A stretch of DNA of 64,000 nt from Streptomyces jeddahensis. Lineage in GTDB: Bacteria > Actinomycetota > Actinomycetes > Streptomycetales > Streptomycetaceae. The notes below the pieces were generated by a model. That model was given only the letters and a program-made list of their open reading frames with translations, had not been told where the DNA came from and did not search any database. This document shows positions 17,917 through 27,062 of this stretch, piece after piece (within the stretch, counting starts at the first letter, position 1; every line of letters starts with the position of its first letter). A program made the translations under genes and the position numbers. Location of the stretch: positions 62,001-126,000 of the forward strand of contig NZ_LOHS01000081.1 of the NCBI RefSeq assembly GCF_001642995.1. Direction: 5' to 3'.

Positions 17917-18064
17917 GGAAGAACCCTCCGGGAGCGGGGATTGGGGCCGCGCCGGCTTGTCTGTCGGTCGGGCCCGGCCGGGTACGGTCCACCGGCCCCG
18001 GCCATCGTAGCGACGACTTGTCGGAACGCTTACGCGGGGCCTAGCGATGTGATCAAACCGGCAA

Positions 18065-18799
18065 TCAAACTGGTACGTACGGGCTATCGGGCCGGCCTGA
18101 ATCCGCTGATTCCGGTGAATCCGGGCGGCCGACGCCCTCTGCCGGCCGGTCCTGCGGGAACGGGGAAGTTCCGAGGGCGCCTACGAGGCGCGCGATCCGG
18201 CCACGGACGAGGCCTCGGAGCTCCTCGGCGGCCTGCACCCGCTCGTCCTCCGGCTCGTTGTTCAGTCGTGACCGGATTCCGGCGAGCAGCTGGTCGAGCG
18301 TTTCTTCAGGAGCGACGTCGTCCAGGCAGATCACGAAGGCATGGCCGAAGCGGCTCTCGTACGCGGCGTGGGCGGCCCGCAGGGCGGTCTGCGCGGTGCG
18401 CAGCGCGGTGGGCGGGATGTGCGAGTCGGTCTCCGGCTGGTGCGCGGACTCGGCCGCGAGGGCCTGGAGCACCTCGTCGGGCGTCAGGTCGTATGCCGCC
18501 TCCTCGGCGGCCGCGAGCAGCGACTCGAGGTCCGGGAAGGGCCGGTGGGCGGCGAGGCGCCGGGCCCAGCGGAGGCTGCCGCAGCAGGTGAGGAGCGCGC
18601 TCTCGGCGACGTCGGCGGGCGCGGTGTTGAACCGCTCGAGCCCCGGCAGGCGCGGTGTCTCCGGGACACCTCCCGGGCCCTTGAGGCACTTCGGGAGGTT
18701 CTGGTCCGGGATCGCGGCACGGCCGGGGCGGCGAGGGAAACGGTGCGAAGGCAGCGTGCGCTCCTCGTAGGCGGGGCGGGGCACTGTCAGGCGTGGCAC
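18065..18799 (-). CDS. OHCU decarboxylase-like protein, possibly degenerate
   Basis: 244 residues as called. The second half matches 2-oxo-4-hydroxy-4-carboxy-5-ureidoimidazoline decarboxylase (last step of urate to allantoin): AAYESRFGHAFVICL, then RSRLNNEPEDERVQAAEELRG. In the family the catalytic centre has a His in a HPRIG-like loop and a Glu in an S-x-x-E-Q motif. Here the loop reads AHQPETDSH and the second motif aligns to LRTAQ, with Ala where Glu is expected. No other urate genes are nearby. GTG at 18799 is the only early start, without SD, and the first 50 residues look unconserved; the true start may be internal. It may be catalytically altered or have another role. Confidence 0.6.
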   Translation of the reverse strand: MPRLTVPRPAYEERTLPSHRFPRRPGRAAIPDQNLPKCLKGPGGVPETPRLPGLERFNTAPADVAESALLTCCGSLRWARRLAAHRPFPDLESLLAAAEEAAYDLTPDEVLQALAAESAHQPETDSHIPPTALRTAQTALRAAHAAYESRFGHAFVICLDDVAPEETLDQLLAGIRSRLNNEPEDERVQAAEELRGLVRGRIARLVGALGTSPFPQDRPAEGVGRPDSPESADSGRPDSPYVPV

Positions 18800-18805
18800 C
18801 GGGGT

Positions 18806-18891
18806 GGTGATGCCGTGCCGTGCGGTGCAGCGTGATGCGGTGCAGGCTGGTTGTAGTGCAGGCGGTGCAGTGCATGTGATGCGTGCAGCGC
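18806..18891. repeat. Low-complexity GTGCAG/GTGATGC stretch
   Basis: The 329-bp space between the OHCU-like gene and the GH20 gene begins with irregular repeats of GTGCAG, GTGATGC and GTGCGG. No hairpin or gene is visible in it. The rest of the gap (18892-19128) holds no clear feature except the hexosaminidase ribosome-binding site AGGAGG at 19117-19122. Confidence 0.5.
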
Positions 18892-19128
18892 TCTCATGGT
18901 TCCCGACGTGATGTGGTTTCGGTGAATGACTCGTGCTTCTGCTGTGGATGAAGTGATGAATGTGTCGTCACGCTATCGGCCTATGACGGGACCTGTCCGT
19001 TCGGTGTCCGAAATTCACCCGGACGGCAGAGTTTCGTCGCCGAAGGGTGACATTGGCGAGCACCACTCCGGCCATACGGTCACAGGGTGTGTCCGGCACC
19101 TCCCGCAGAGCACCACAGGAGGCGCGGC

Positions 19129-20754
19129 GTGGTGAGGCGAGTCTGGGGGTGGAGCGGTGCGGGAGCGGCCACGGCGGCCACCGCGGCCCTGACGGTGACG
19201 CTCTGGGCGGGAGGCGGAGCGGGCGGCCCCGCCGCGAGCCGGCAGCCCACCGGAACACCATCGGGTCCAGGGATGGTGAGTCCCTCGGCGCCCCCGGCGG
19301 CGCCCGTGTCGACGCCGTCGCCGGATCGCACGTATCCGCTGTCGACGGCACCGGACACGATCCCCGCGGTCCGGGACTTCACGGCGGCCCGCGGCCCCGG
19401 CTGGCAGCCGGGAGACGGCCGGGTGGTCGTCGCCGACGATGCCCTCGCGGACGAGGGGCAGCTGATCGCTAGTGAGCTGAAGCTGCGGTACGCGGGCAAG
19501 GTCGCCGCGGGAGCCGGGGACGTCGAACTGGCGCTCACCCCGGGCGCGGGCGGCGGCGCCGAGTCGTACACCATGACCGTCAAGGACCAGCGCGTACGCA
19601 TCACCGGGCCCGGCGAGGCCGGGGTCTTCTACGGAACGCGCACCCTCAAGCAGGAGGTGCGCGCCCAGGGGTCCGCGCCCGAGGGTGTCGTACGGGACGC
19701 GCCCGCGAAGCCGCAGCGCGGGTTCAACCTCGACATCGCGCGCAAGCACTTCACGGCCGACTGGATCGAGGACCGCATCCGCGAGCTCGGCGACCTGAAG
19801 TACAACCAGCTCGGTCTGCACTTCTCCGACGACCAGGCCTTCCGCATCGAGTCGGACTCGCACCCGGAGATCGTGTCCAGGGAGCATCTGACGAAGGCCG
19901 AGGTGCGGGACATCATCGCGCTGGCCGCGTCCCGGCACATCACCGTCGTGCCGGAGATCGACTCGCCCGGCCACCTCGGGGCCGTCCTCGCCGCGCACCC
20001 CGATCTGCAGCTGCGCAACGCCCAGGGCACGGTCGCGTCCGGGGCGATCGACATCTCCAAGAAGGAGTCCGGCCAGCTCGTCGACGACCTGCTGAACGAG
20101 TACGCGGGGCTGTTCCCCGGGCCGCTCTGGCACCTGGGCGGCGATGAGTACCGCGCCCTGATGGCCAGCAACCCGGAGGCGTCGTACCCCCAGCTCGCCC
20201 AAGCAGCCCGGCAGGCGCACGGCGCGAACGGCCGCATCCAGGACCTGGCGACGGACTGGCTGAACGACCGGGCGGCGACGATGCGCGGACACGGCCGGAC
20301 GGTCAAGGCCTGGAACGACGGGTTCTATACGGGCGGTGTCGTCCAGGCCGACAAGGACATCCAGGTCGCGTACTGGACGGGCAAGGAGATCGGGGCGCGG
20401 CAGCCGCTGTCGTATCTGCAGGAGGGACGGGACGTCGTCAACTACAACGACGAGTTCCTCTACTACGTCCTCGGCCAGCCCAACCAGTTCTTCTACCCCA
20501 CCGGGCAGCGCATCTTCGAGCAGTGGACTCCGCTCGTCCTGCGCGGCACCACGCCGGTCCCGGAGAGGTACAACGACCAGATCCTGGGCGCCGTCTTCTC
20601 CGTATGGTGCGACCTCGCCGACGCGCAGACGCAGGATCAGGTCGCCCAGGGCATCCGGATGCCGCTGAACGCCATGATCCAGAAGGTGTGGGACCCGGGG
20701 AAGCCGGACATGACGTGGGAGCAGTTCAGAGCGCTGGCGGAGAAGGTGGGCTGA
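19129..20754 (+). CDS. Secreted beta-N-acetylhexosaminidase (GH20)
   Basis: 541 residues. N-terminal hydrophobic segment (AATAATAALTVTLWAGGGAG) after basic RRVW, then a Pro/Ser-rich linker, a GH20 N-terminal domain and the (beta/alpha)8 domain starting RGFNLDIARKHF. The catalytic Asp-Glu pair is D339-E340 in HLGGDEY; PEIDSPGHLG is the other hallmark. It removes terminal GlcNAc/GalNAc, for example from chitin fragments or wall material. GTG at 19129 has AGGAGG 6 nt upstream; a second GTG at 19132 is nearly as good. No DasR-type site was found in the upstream gap. Confidence 0.88.
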   Translation: MVRRVWGWSGAGAATAATAALTVTLWAGGGAGGPAASRQPTGTPSGPGMVSPSAPPAAPVSTPSPDRTYPLSTAPDTIPAVRDFTAARGPGWQPGDGRVVVADDALADEGQLIASELKLRYAGKVAAGAGDVELALTPGAGGGAESYTMTVKDQRVRITGPGEAGVFYGTRTLKQEVRAQGSAPEGVVRDAPAKPQRGFNLDIARKHFTADWIEDRIRELGDLKYNQLGLHFSDDQAFRIESDSHPEIVSREHLTKAEVRDIIALAASRHITVVPEIDSPGHLGAVLAAHPDLQLRNAQGTVASGAIDISKKESGQLVDDLLNEYAGLFPGPLWHLGGDEYRALMASNPEASYPQLAQAARQAHGANGRIQDLATDWLNDRAATMRGHGRTVKAWNDGFYTGGVVQADKDIQVAYWTGKEIGARQPLSYLQEGRDVVNYNDEFLYYVLGQPNQFFYPTGQRIFEQWTPLVLRGTTPVPERYNDQILGAVFSVWCDLADAQTQDQVAQGIRMPLNAMIQKVWDPGKPDMTWEQFRALAEKVG

Positions 20755-20930
20755 ACGGGCCGAACCGCTGGAATCGCCTTATCGGTAGCGAACTCATGTG
20801 CTCCTGTGGTGTATTCGGCCGATGAGTCCTGAGGAGCCGAGCGCCACAGCAGGACGGAAGAGCACGGCAGAACAGCAGGACAGCAGGGCAGACACGACAG
20901 AGCCGTCGAACGCAGCGGGGGGCCAACGGG

Positions 20931-21446
20931 ATGGGCTACTGGGGTTACTTCGTCGTGGCCAGGAGTGAGCGGCCGCTCGCCGAACTGACCGCGCTGCAGG
21001 GCGTACGGGACCAGCTGACCCTGCACGAGCAGCGCGCCGGAGGCTGGCAGGTGTGGGAGTGCCCCGGCGGCGGCGATGCCACCCAGGACGTGGGGAGCAT
21101 GAACGCGCTGGCGCTGGAGACCGGGGCGCCCGCGCTGTTCGGGTACGTCATGGACAGCGACTGCGTGGTCGTCGAGGCGGCCGGCCCGGAGAGCGGGGCG
21201 TGGACCACGTGTCTGGCCCGCGGCGCGATGGCCGCGTACATGGGCGGCGACGACCTGACGCTGGAGGACTACTTCCTCGAGCCACGCGACGCCGCCGAGC
21301 GGGCGGTCGCGTGGGCGGCGGAGGCGGGCCGCGACGTACCGGACGAGCCGCTGATCGAGGTGCTCACGGCGGACCCTGACCCGTTCGCGGAGGCACTGTT
21401 CTTCCGGCTCCTCGACGGGCTGGGGGTCGAGCAGCCGCCGCAGTGA
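20931..21446 (+). CDS. Conserved streptomycete protein of unknown function
   Basis: 171 residues, acidic, no signal peptide or membrane segment. Opens MGYWGYFVVARSERPL, with VWECPGGGDATQDVG near residue 42 and YMGGDDLTLEDYF near 103. I recognise no family. ATG at 20931 follows a G-rich tract (GGGGGGCCAACGGG). Monocistronic as far as can be seen: 176 bp separate it from the hexosaminidase gene and 169 bp from the next gene. Confidence 0.75.
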   Translation: MGYWGYFVVARSERPLAELTALQGVRDQLTLHEQRAGGWQVWECPGGGDATQDVGSMNALALETGAPALFGYVMDSDCVVVEAAGPESGAWTTCLARGAMAAYMGGDDLTLEDYFLEPRDAAERAVAWAAEAGRDVPDEPLIEVLTADPDPFAEALFFRLLDGLGVEQPPQ

Positions 21447-21615
21447 GCGTGCGCGGCAAACGGCCCGCGTGAGCAGGGAAGTTGAGCGTCGCCGCCACGG
21501 CGGTGACGTCTGGGGGTCGTCACGTTCCGAGACCGCGGGGTTCGGGTGCAGTGACGTTCCCGGCGCTTTGCACGCAGTAAGGGGAGGTTTCGAGTCCGGA
21601 AAGGGAGGCGCAGAG

Positions 21616-22197
21616 ATGAGCCTGGTGGAGCTGATCGCTCAGGCCGACGAGCGAGGTCTGGCGGTGAGCGGTCTCGCCTGTCTGGACCGTTGCGTGCCCC
21701 TGCTGGGCGGTGACGACGACGTGCTGCGCCCGCTGTGGGCGAGCCTCACGGACGGCGAGGAGTGGGGCGAGCGGCTGGCCACGGCGCGGTCCGCCCTCGA
21801 TACGGCGGAAGTGGACGACGACGAGGCCTGCGTGCTGGCGCGCCGCATGCTCGGCGCCGCGCCCCTGGTCCTCCCGCACAGCCGTGAGTCCCTGGCCCGT
21901 ACGCCCGAGGCGGCGCAGCTGCGCGAATGGGCCGACGCGTGTTCCGTGGCCGCGCTGCAGATCCACCGGATGCTGGACGCCAAGGACGACGGCGACCAGT
22001 CGGTGACGGCCCGCCGCGAGGGCAGTACGGACGCCATGTCCCCGCTCGTCGCCGCCGAACTGCGGCGCCAGATCACCATCCTCGAACTCCTCTCGGTCCA
22101 CGGCACGAGTGGGCTGCGCAAGGCCCTCGACGTGTCGACCGAGGGCCGCCGCGTCCTGCGCGCAGTGGTCTCCCGCAGAGCGCGCGGGCGAGTCTGA
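21616..22197 (+). CDS. Unknown protein, helical, probably cytosolic
   Basis: 193 residues starting MSLVELIAQADERGLAVSGLACLDRCVPLL. Alpha-rich, acidic in the middle (DTAEVDDDEACVLARRMLG), Arg-rich C-terminus. No motif recognised. ATG at 21616 has GGGAGG 8-9 nt upstream. The next gene starts on the base after its stop codon, so the two form a coupled pair. Confidence 0.75.
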   Translation: MSLVELIAQADERGLAVSGLACLDRCVPLLGGDDDVLRPLWASLTDGEEWGERLATARSALDTAEVDDDEACVLARRMLGAAPLVLPHSRESLARTPEAAQLREWADACSVAALQIHRMLDAKDDGDQSVTARREGSTDAMSPLVAAELRRQITILELLSVHGTSGLRKALDVSTEGRRVLRAVVSRRARGRV

Positions 22198-22971
22198 GTG
22201 TTCCGGAACGGCCGGCTCTCGCCGCGGTCGTGGCTGCTGCTCAGCCTGCCGCCGCTGCTGCTGCTCGCCCTGCTGTACCCCCACCCGTATCCGACCCCCT
22301 GGCCGGATTCCGGACAGGGCCGCTGGCGCGGCGCACTCGGCGAACGGAAGGACACCGCGCTGCCCGGCGGGGCCACCGCGGCGCTCTCGGGGTGCGGCGA
22401 GACCGGCCCCGTACGGCCCGAGCCGCGTGGCGCGGGTGAACGGGACGCACTTCCGCAGCTGGTCATCTCGAGCTACGGCTACGTCGACCCGGGGCCGCAC
22501 ACGTCCGGGCGCCCCCGTTACACCATCACCGCGCACATCGCCCCGGGCGACCGGACGCTCACCCTCCCCGCGCCAGTCGGCGAACACCGCGTGACGGTGG
22601 ACATGTACGGGCCGCACGGCGAGGGACGCACCGCTTCCGCCCGCGGACTGACGGCCGACGTCGTCGTCGGCATCACGGGCAAACGCGTCAGAACCCCGAA
22701 GTCGGGACAGTTCCGCTTCACCCCGGACAACGACCTGACCCTGCAGGTGGAACTCCCTGCCGGGGCCCTGTGCCCGGGCTACACCTTCACGAAAATCACC
22801 CGGTGCACGCCCGATGGGACCAACAATGTCGAGGACTGCCCGGTGATGGTCCTCACCCTCTCCGACCCGGCGATCCGTGCACACCGCGCCGAGGAGAAGT
22901 CCGAGAGCCCCGCGGCGATCAGCGACCGCCTGGTGGCCGTGACGTACGAGCCGAACGCGACGGATGTGTAG
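22198..22971 (+). CDS. Membrane-anchored protein of unknown function
   Basis: 257 residues with one N-terminal hydrophobic segment (about 11-28, SWLLLSLPPLLLLALLY), so probably an anchored extracytoplasmic protein; the rest is beta-rich, with cysteines near 66, 212 and 221. Not recognised. The GTG start at 22198 directly follows the upstream TGA, so translation is probably coupled to the 21616 gene. Confidence 0.7.
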   Translation: MFRNGRLSPRSWLLLSLPPLLLLALLYPHPYPTPWPDSGQGRWRGALGERKDTALPGGATAALSGCGETGPVRPEPRGAGERDALPQLVISSYGYVDPGPHTSGRPRYTITAHIAPGDRTLTLPAPVGEHRVTVDMYGPHGEGRTASARGLTADVVVGITGKRVRTPKSGQFRFTPDNDLTLQVELPAGALCPGYTFTKITRCTPDGTNNVEDCPVMVLTLSDPAIRAHRAEEKSESPAAISDRLVAVTYEPNATDV

Positions 22972-23049
22972 CGGCAAGGGGCCGCTGTCAGTGGGGAGAT
23001 GTAGCGTGCTCTCCTGATCGGCTGACGGTCCAACAACCAAGGGGGAGAC

Positions 23050-23610
23050 ATGACCACACTCGAGAACCGCCCGAACACCGCACTCCTGGTCGTCGACGTG
23101 CAGAACGGCGTCGTCGCGGGGGCGCACGAGCGCGACGCCGTCGTCGCGAACATCGGCAGCCTCGTCGAGAAGGCGCGGCAGGAGCGGGTCCCGGTCGTCT
23201 GGGTCCAGCACTCCGACGAGGACCTTGCGCGGGGCAGCGACGACTGGCGGATCGTCCCCGAGCTGACTCCGGACGACGCCGAGCCGCTCGTCGAGAAGCG
23301 CTACGGCGACTCCTTCGAGGCCACCACGCTCGAGACCGTGCTGTCGGACCTCGGAGTCGGGCGACTGGTCGTCGTCGGCGCACAGACCGACGCGTGCATC
23401 CGCTCGACGCTCCACGGCGCGTTCGTGAGGGGGTACGACGCGACCCTCGTCAGCGACGCCCACACGACGGAGGACCACACGGCATGGGGCGCACCGGCCC
23501 CCGGCCAGGTCATCGCGCACACCAACCTGTACTGGACCTACCAGGCGGCGCCCGGGCGGACGGCAGGGACGGTCGAGACGAAGGCCGTCGACTTCGGCGG
23601 CACGTCCTGA
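23050..23610 (+). CDS. Cysteine hydrolase, isochorismatase family
   Basis: 186 residues, cytosolic. The catalytic triad of the fold is present: D16 (VVDVQNG), K83 (EKRYGDSF) and C116 (AQTDACIRST), with the cis-peptide-type VGAQTD before the cysteine. Family members hydrolyse isochorismate, nicotinamide, N-carbamoyl compounds or ureidoacrylate; no neighbour points to a substrate. ATG at 23050 with GGGGGAGAC upstream. A 20-bp direct repeat separates it from the next gene. Confidence 0.9.
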   Translation: MTTLENRPNTALLVVDVQNGVVAGAHERDAVVANIGSLVEKARQERVPVVWVQHSDEDLARGSDDWRIVPELTPDDAEPLVEKRYGDSFEATTLETVLSDLGVGRLVVVGAQTDACIRSTLHGAFVRGYDATLVSDAHTTEDHTAWGAPAPGQVIAHTNLYWTYQAAPGRTAGTVETKAVDFGGTS

Positions 23611-23613
23611 GAG

Positions 23614-23653
23614 AGCTGGGGTTCCGCCACACAAGCTGGTGTTCCGCCACATA
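23614..23653 (+). repeat. 20-bp direct repeat between two genes
   Basis: AGCTGGGGTTCCGCCACACA (23614-23633) and AGCTGGTGTTCCGCCACATA (23634-23653) differ at two positions and lie head to tail in the 63-bp gap, ending 20 nt before the next ATG. Could be a duplication or an operator. Confidence 0.75.
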
Positions 23654-23673
23654 CGGGAGCCGGGAGGACACTG

Positions 23674-24102
23674 ATGGCTGACGGACCGATCGACCTGATC
23701 CGGCTGGAGGGCGCGGGCAACAGCGTCGTCGTCCGGATCACCGGGATACGCGAAGCAGGACCGGCTGCGGTCGACGTACTGGCCGGTGAGATCCTCGTCG
23801 ACACCCCCTTCGTACGGGGAGGCATCGGGATCTCGGTCTTCCCGGAGGACCTGCAGCAGTGGCAGGAGGCTCTGGACGCGCTGGACGCAGGGCAGGACAT
23901 CGCGTGGCGGGAGGGAGGACGCGGGCCCGAGATGTTCGTCGAACGCGACGTGGACGAGGAACGGGCCCACGTCACGATCAAGGACGGCTCGATGTCCCTG
24001 ACGACGGTGACGGTGACCGTCCCGCTGGACGACGCCTGGTTCGACGATGCGTACAGCCGCCTGGAGCTGACCTGGGAGACCTGGCCCCTGGCCGAAGACT
24101 GA
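23674..24102 (+). CDS. Small unknown protein (possibly DUF5959)
   Basis: 142 residues, acidic, predicted mostly beta: IDLIRLEGAGNSVVVRITG at the start, LEDLxxWxxALDALDAGQDIAW in the middle. This layout recalls DUF5959 proteins of streptomycetes, but that is from memory and weak. ATG at 23674 with GGGAGG 7 nt upstream. It is followed by a bidirectional hairpin and the convergent amidase gene. Confidence 0.72.
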   Translation: MADGPIDLIRLEGAGNSVVVRITGIREAGPAAVDVLAGEILVDTPFVRGGIGISVFPEDLQQWQEALDALDAGQDIAWREGGRGPEMFVERDVDEERAHVTIKDGSMSLTTVTVTVPLDDAWFDDAYSRLELTWETWPLAED

Positions 24103-24151
24103 AGACTGAAGACGACTGACACACAACGGCGCGTCTGCCTGACGACGACGA

Positions 24152-24183
24152 ACGGCCGGGCCCCCAAGCGGGAGCCCGGCCGT
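24152..24183. terminator. Bidirectional terminator
   Basis: ACGGCCGGGC (24152-24161) pairs perfectly with GCCCGGCCGT (24174-24183), 12-nt loop, between convergent genes ending at 24102 (+) and 24239 (-). Confidence 0.8.
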
Positions 24184-24238
24184 CCTGTCACCGTCTGTGC
24201 GAGCGGCGGTCGCTATGCCGTCATCACATATGCCCTCA

Positions 24239-26962
24239 TCACGGCGTCAGCGTCTGGCCCAGATACGCGCCCGTCGGCGTCCCCAGCTTGTCGCGGCCGA
24301 TGTAGTAGGCCTGCGACGTGGAGATGCCGCTGCTGCCGCTGGGCACGTAGAGGAGCGTGCCCTCGTACGCGTTCTCGCCCTCGACACCGAACGTCAGGTC
24401 CGCCCGGCCGTAGCCGGAGAGGTCCGTCAGGGAGACGGCGGAGCCCAGCTTGTCGTTGGACTCCGTGTAGCCCGAGATGCCGCTGGTGTCCTGCGAGAAG
24501 GAGAGCGAGCCCGAGCCGGTCAGGCCGGACGACGTGCCCTTCAGCAGCCAGGCCGAGCCCGCGTTGGTGCGGTTGCCGCTGCGGGTGATGTCCTCGTTCG
24601 GGGCGCCCGCGAGGACGTCCGCGTATCCGTCGCCGTTGTAGTCGCCGACCGACACCGACCAGCCGAGCGCGTCCCCGGACTCGGCGGCGCCCGGGACACT
24701 GGCGGTGTCCTGGTGGATCGTCGTCATGCCGGTCGTGGTGAAGCCGGTGGACGTACCCGGGACCATCGTCACCTGGCCGCCCGCCTTGGCGCCGGACTCG
24801 GCGGTGTACGGCTGGCCGATGACGATGTCGTCGTAGCCGTTGCCGTTGACGTCGCCCGCCGCGATGGAGCGGCCGCCCTTGACGGAGAGCGTGGACACCT
24901 TGGTCAGGCCGGTCGACTTGGAGCCCCTGAACCAGGTGACCCGGCCGATGCCGGACGAGTCGCGGTAGTTGAGCGCCACGTCCGCGTAGCCGTCCCGGTT
25001 GAAGTCGCCGGTCGTGGCGTCGGCGTAGGCGAGGCCGCCGGAGCCGGACGTGACCTGACCGGCCACCTCGTGGCCGTCGGCGAACCGGGCCGCCCAGCTG
25101 CCGCCCGTACCGGTGGACGCGGCGAACACGTCCGCCTTGCCGTCGCCGTTGAAGTCGCCGACGGTGACGGCCGCGCCGAACTTGGCGCCGGTGGGCGTGT
25201 AGTCGTCGCCGAGCTGGATGGAGGAGGCGTTCTTGTCGAACGTCGGGCCGTACAGGATGGTGACCGCGCCGCGGTCCGCGTGACCCGTCGTGTCGTCCTC
25301 GCCGGGCGCGCCGATCGCGAGGTCCGCGTACCCGTCGCCGTTGATGTCGCCCCACGCCGTGGCCGCGCCCCACTGGTCGCCCGACTCGGAGGAACCGGGG
25401 ACGCCCGCGCTGGACTGGGTGAGCCTCAGCTTCGAGCCGGCCGCGGGGCCGTTGACGCTGCCGGGCACGATGACGACGTTCCCGACGCTGCCGGACGCCT
25501 TCGGCACACCGGCGACCAGGTCGCTGACGCCGTCACGGTTGAAGTCCGAGGTCGGCAGGGCGTGCGAGACGCCGGGGAGGGACGCCAGGGTGCGGATGGT
25601 GGAGAGCTTCGGGTAGAGGTTCGCGCCAGGGCACGCGGTGGCGTTGGTGTCGCGGTGGCCGAAGATCGTCGGCAGCGTGATCGTCGAGCCCTCCGGGACC
25701 TTGTTCCCGCTGTAGTTCAGCGGGGCGCGCGACGTCAGCGTGACGTTGGCCTTCGGGTCGACGCCGTACTGGCCGAACTTCCAGGCGATGACGCGCGAGA
25801 TGGCGTCCAGCGCGGCCTTCGTCGGCTTCGCGGTCTCGAAGTTGCCGATGTACGAGATGCCGACCGTGTTCGTGTTGAAGCCCGCGTCGTGGGCGCCGAC
25901 CACCGGCAGGTCCATGCCGCCGCTGCGGCCCTCGAAGATCTGCCCGCAGCGGTCGACGAGGAAGTTGTAGCCGATGTCGTACCAGCCCTGCGAGATGTGC
26001 GACATCTGGATGCTGCGCACGCGGGCCCGCGACTCGGCGCAGGACAGCGTGTTGTCGCTGCTCACGCCCGTGTGGTGGACGACGGCCGCCTCGATCTTGT
26101 CGCCGTACGAGGGCGTGCCGTTGTAGTCCGTCGAGGCGCCCCACTCGGCCTGCGTGATGATGGGCGGCTTGACGACGGTGGACGGGCGGGCGGTCGGCAC
26201 GGTCTCCGAGGGCTCGGGCGACGCCGAGGCCGATGCGGAGGCGGACTCGGAGGGGGACTCCGAGGTGGTCGCCGACTCGGTCGTGGCGGGCTCGGTGCTC
26301 GCCGCCGGAACCGTCGACTCGGAGCCTGACGGGGCCGGGGACTCCGTCGCGGTGGCGTCGGCCGTCGCGGTCGCCGTCTCGGCCGCGAAGGCGGCGGGTT
26401 CCACGGCGCTCGTGGTGGCGCGGGCGCCGCTGTCGGTGCCGGGATCGATCAGCTTCACGTCCAGACCGGCCGGCAGCTCCGACGCGGTGCCGTCCTCGGC
26501 CACCACGCGCACCTCGACACCGTCCGACTGACCGGTCCACACCGACTCGGTGCCGCCGCGCAGTCCGGCCCGCTCGGCCTCCTTGCCCTCGCCCTGGCCC
26601 GGGTCCTCCGGCAGCTTCTGCCACGCGGACCACTCACCGGTCTCCAGGCTGCGGGTGCGCACCTCGGCCGTGCCGTCGAGCTCGGCCTTCTCGTTGTTCC
26701 AGGTCAGCACCACGGCACTGAACTGCTCGGTGGACTTCTTGGGCAGTCCCTTGCGGTCCGTGCTCTGCGTCTCCAGCTTCATGCTGCGGACGGAAGGCTT
26801 ACGGGATTCGGCATCCTTGTCCGCCGGCGCGGAAGGACTCGCCACGGCGTACGTGACCACGCCGGCCCCACCCAGTACGACCGCCCCGATCGTCAGCCAT
26901 GCTCTCCGCTTCAGACTCAGCGGCTTGTACGCATGGGTCTTTCCTGGACTCAAATGCCCCAC
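24239..26962 (-). CDS. Secreted N-acetylmuramoyl-L-alanine amidase (PGRP type) with FG-GAP repeats
   Basis: 907 residues. Basic N-terminus plus hydrophobic segment (about 20-42), a Ser/Thr/Ala/Glu linker (SESPSESASASASASPEPSE) around residue 235, then a peptidoglycan-recognition/amidase_2 domain (about 270-450): VVHHTG, GWYDIGYNFLVDRCGQIFEGR and GHRDTNATACPG provide the zinc ligands (His, His, Cys). The C-terminal half has about seven FG-GAP/VCBS-like repeats with calcium-binding DxNxDG loops (DFNRDGVSD, DINGDGYAD, DFNGDGKAD, DFNRDGYAD, DVNGNGYDD, DYNGDGYAD, and a degenerate DLSGYGRAD), likely one propeller. It cleaves the muramoyl-alanine bond outside the cell. GTG start at 26962 with a weak site. 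Confidence 0.92.
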   Translation of the reverse strand: MGHLSPGKTHAYKPLSLKRRAWLTIGAVVLGGAGVVTYAVASPSAPADKDAESRKPSVRSMKLETQSTDRKGLPKKSTEQFSAVVLTWNNEKAELDGTAEVRTRSLETGEWSAWQKLPEDPGQGEGKEAERAGLRGGTESVWTGQSDGVEVRVVAEDGTASELPAGLDVKLIDPGTDSGARATTSAVEPAAFAAETATATADATATESPAPSGSESTVPAASTEPATTESATTSESPSESASASASASPEPSETVPTARPSTVVKPPIITQAEWGASTDYNGTPSYGDKIEAAVVHHTGVSSDNTLSCAESRARVRSIQMSHISQGWYDIGYNFLVDRCGQIFEGRSGGMDLPVVGAHDAGFNTNTVGISYIGNFETAKPTKAALDAISRVIAWKFGQYGVDPKANVTLTSRAPLNYSGNKVPEGSTITLPTIFGHRDTNATACPGANLYPKLSTIRTLASLPGVSHALPTSDFNRDGVSDLVAGVPKASGSVGNVVIVPGSVNGPAAGSKLRLTQSSAGVPGSSESGDQWGAATAWGDINGDGYADLAIGAPGEDDTTGHADRGAVTILYGPTFDKNASSIQLGDDYTPTGAKFGAAVTVGDFNGDGKADVFAASTGTGGSWAARFADGHEVAGQVTSGSGGLAYADATTGDFNRDGYADVALNYRDSSGIGRVTWFRGSKSTGLTKVSTLSVKGGRSIAAGDVNGNGYDDIVIGQPYTAESGAKAGGQVTMVPGTSTGFTTTGMTTIHQDTASVPGAAESGDALGWSVSVGDYNGDGYADVLAGAPNEDITRSGNRTNAGSAWLLKGTSSGLTGSGSLSFSQDTSGISGYTESNDKLGSAVSLTDLSGYGRADLTFGVEGENAYEGTLLYVPSGSSGISTSQAYYIGRDKLGTPTGAYLGQTLTP

Positions 26963-27062
26963 CCCTAGAGATTCTTCACAAAATGACCACCCGTCACAGA
27001 GTGGCTCTTCATTTCAGCTCACATCTACCGGCAAACATCACCACCGAAAGATGTGGCGTATA

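Noticed and set aside
18892..19128. DasR (dre) operator before the hexosaminidase gene
   Set aside because: No TGGTCTAGACCA-like palindrome could be found in the gap.
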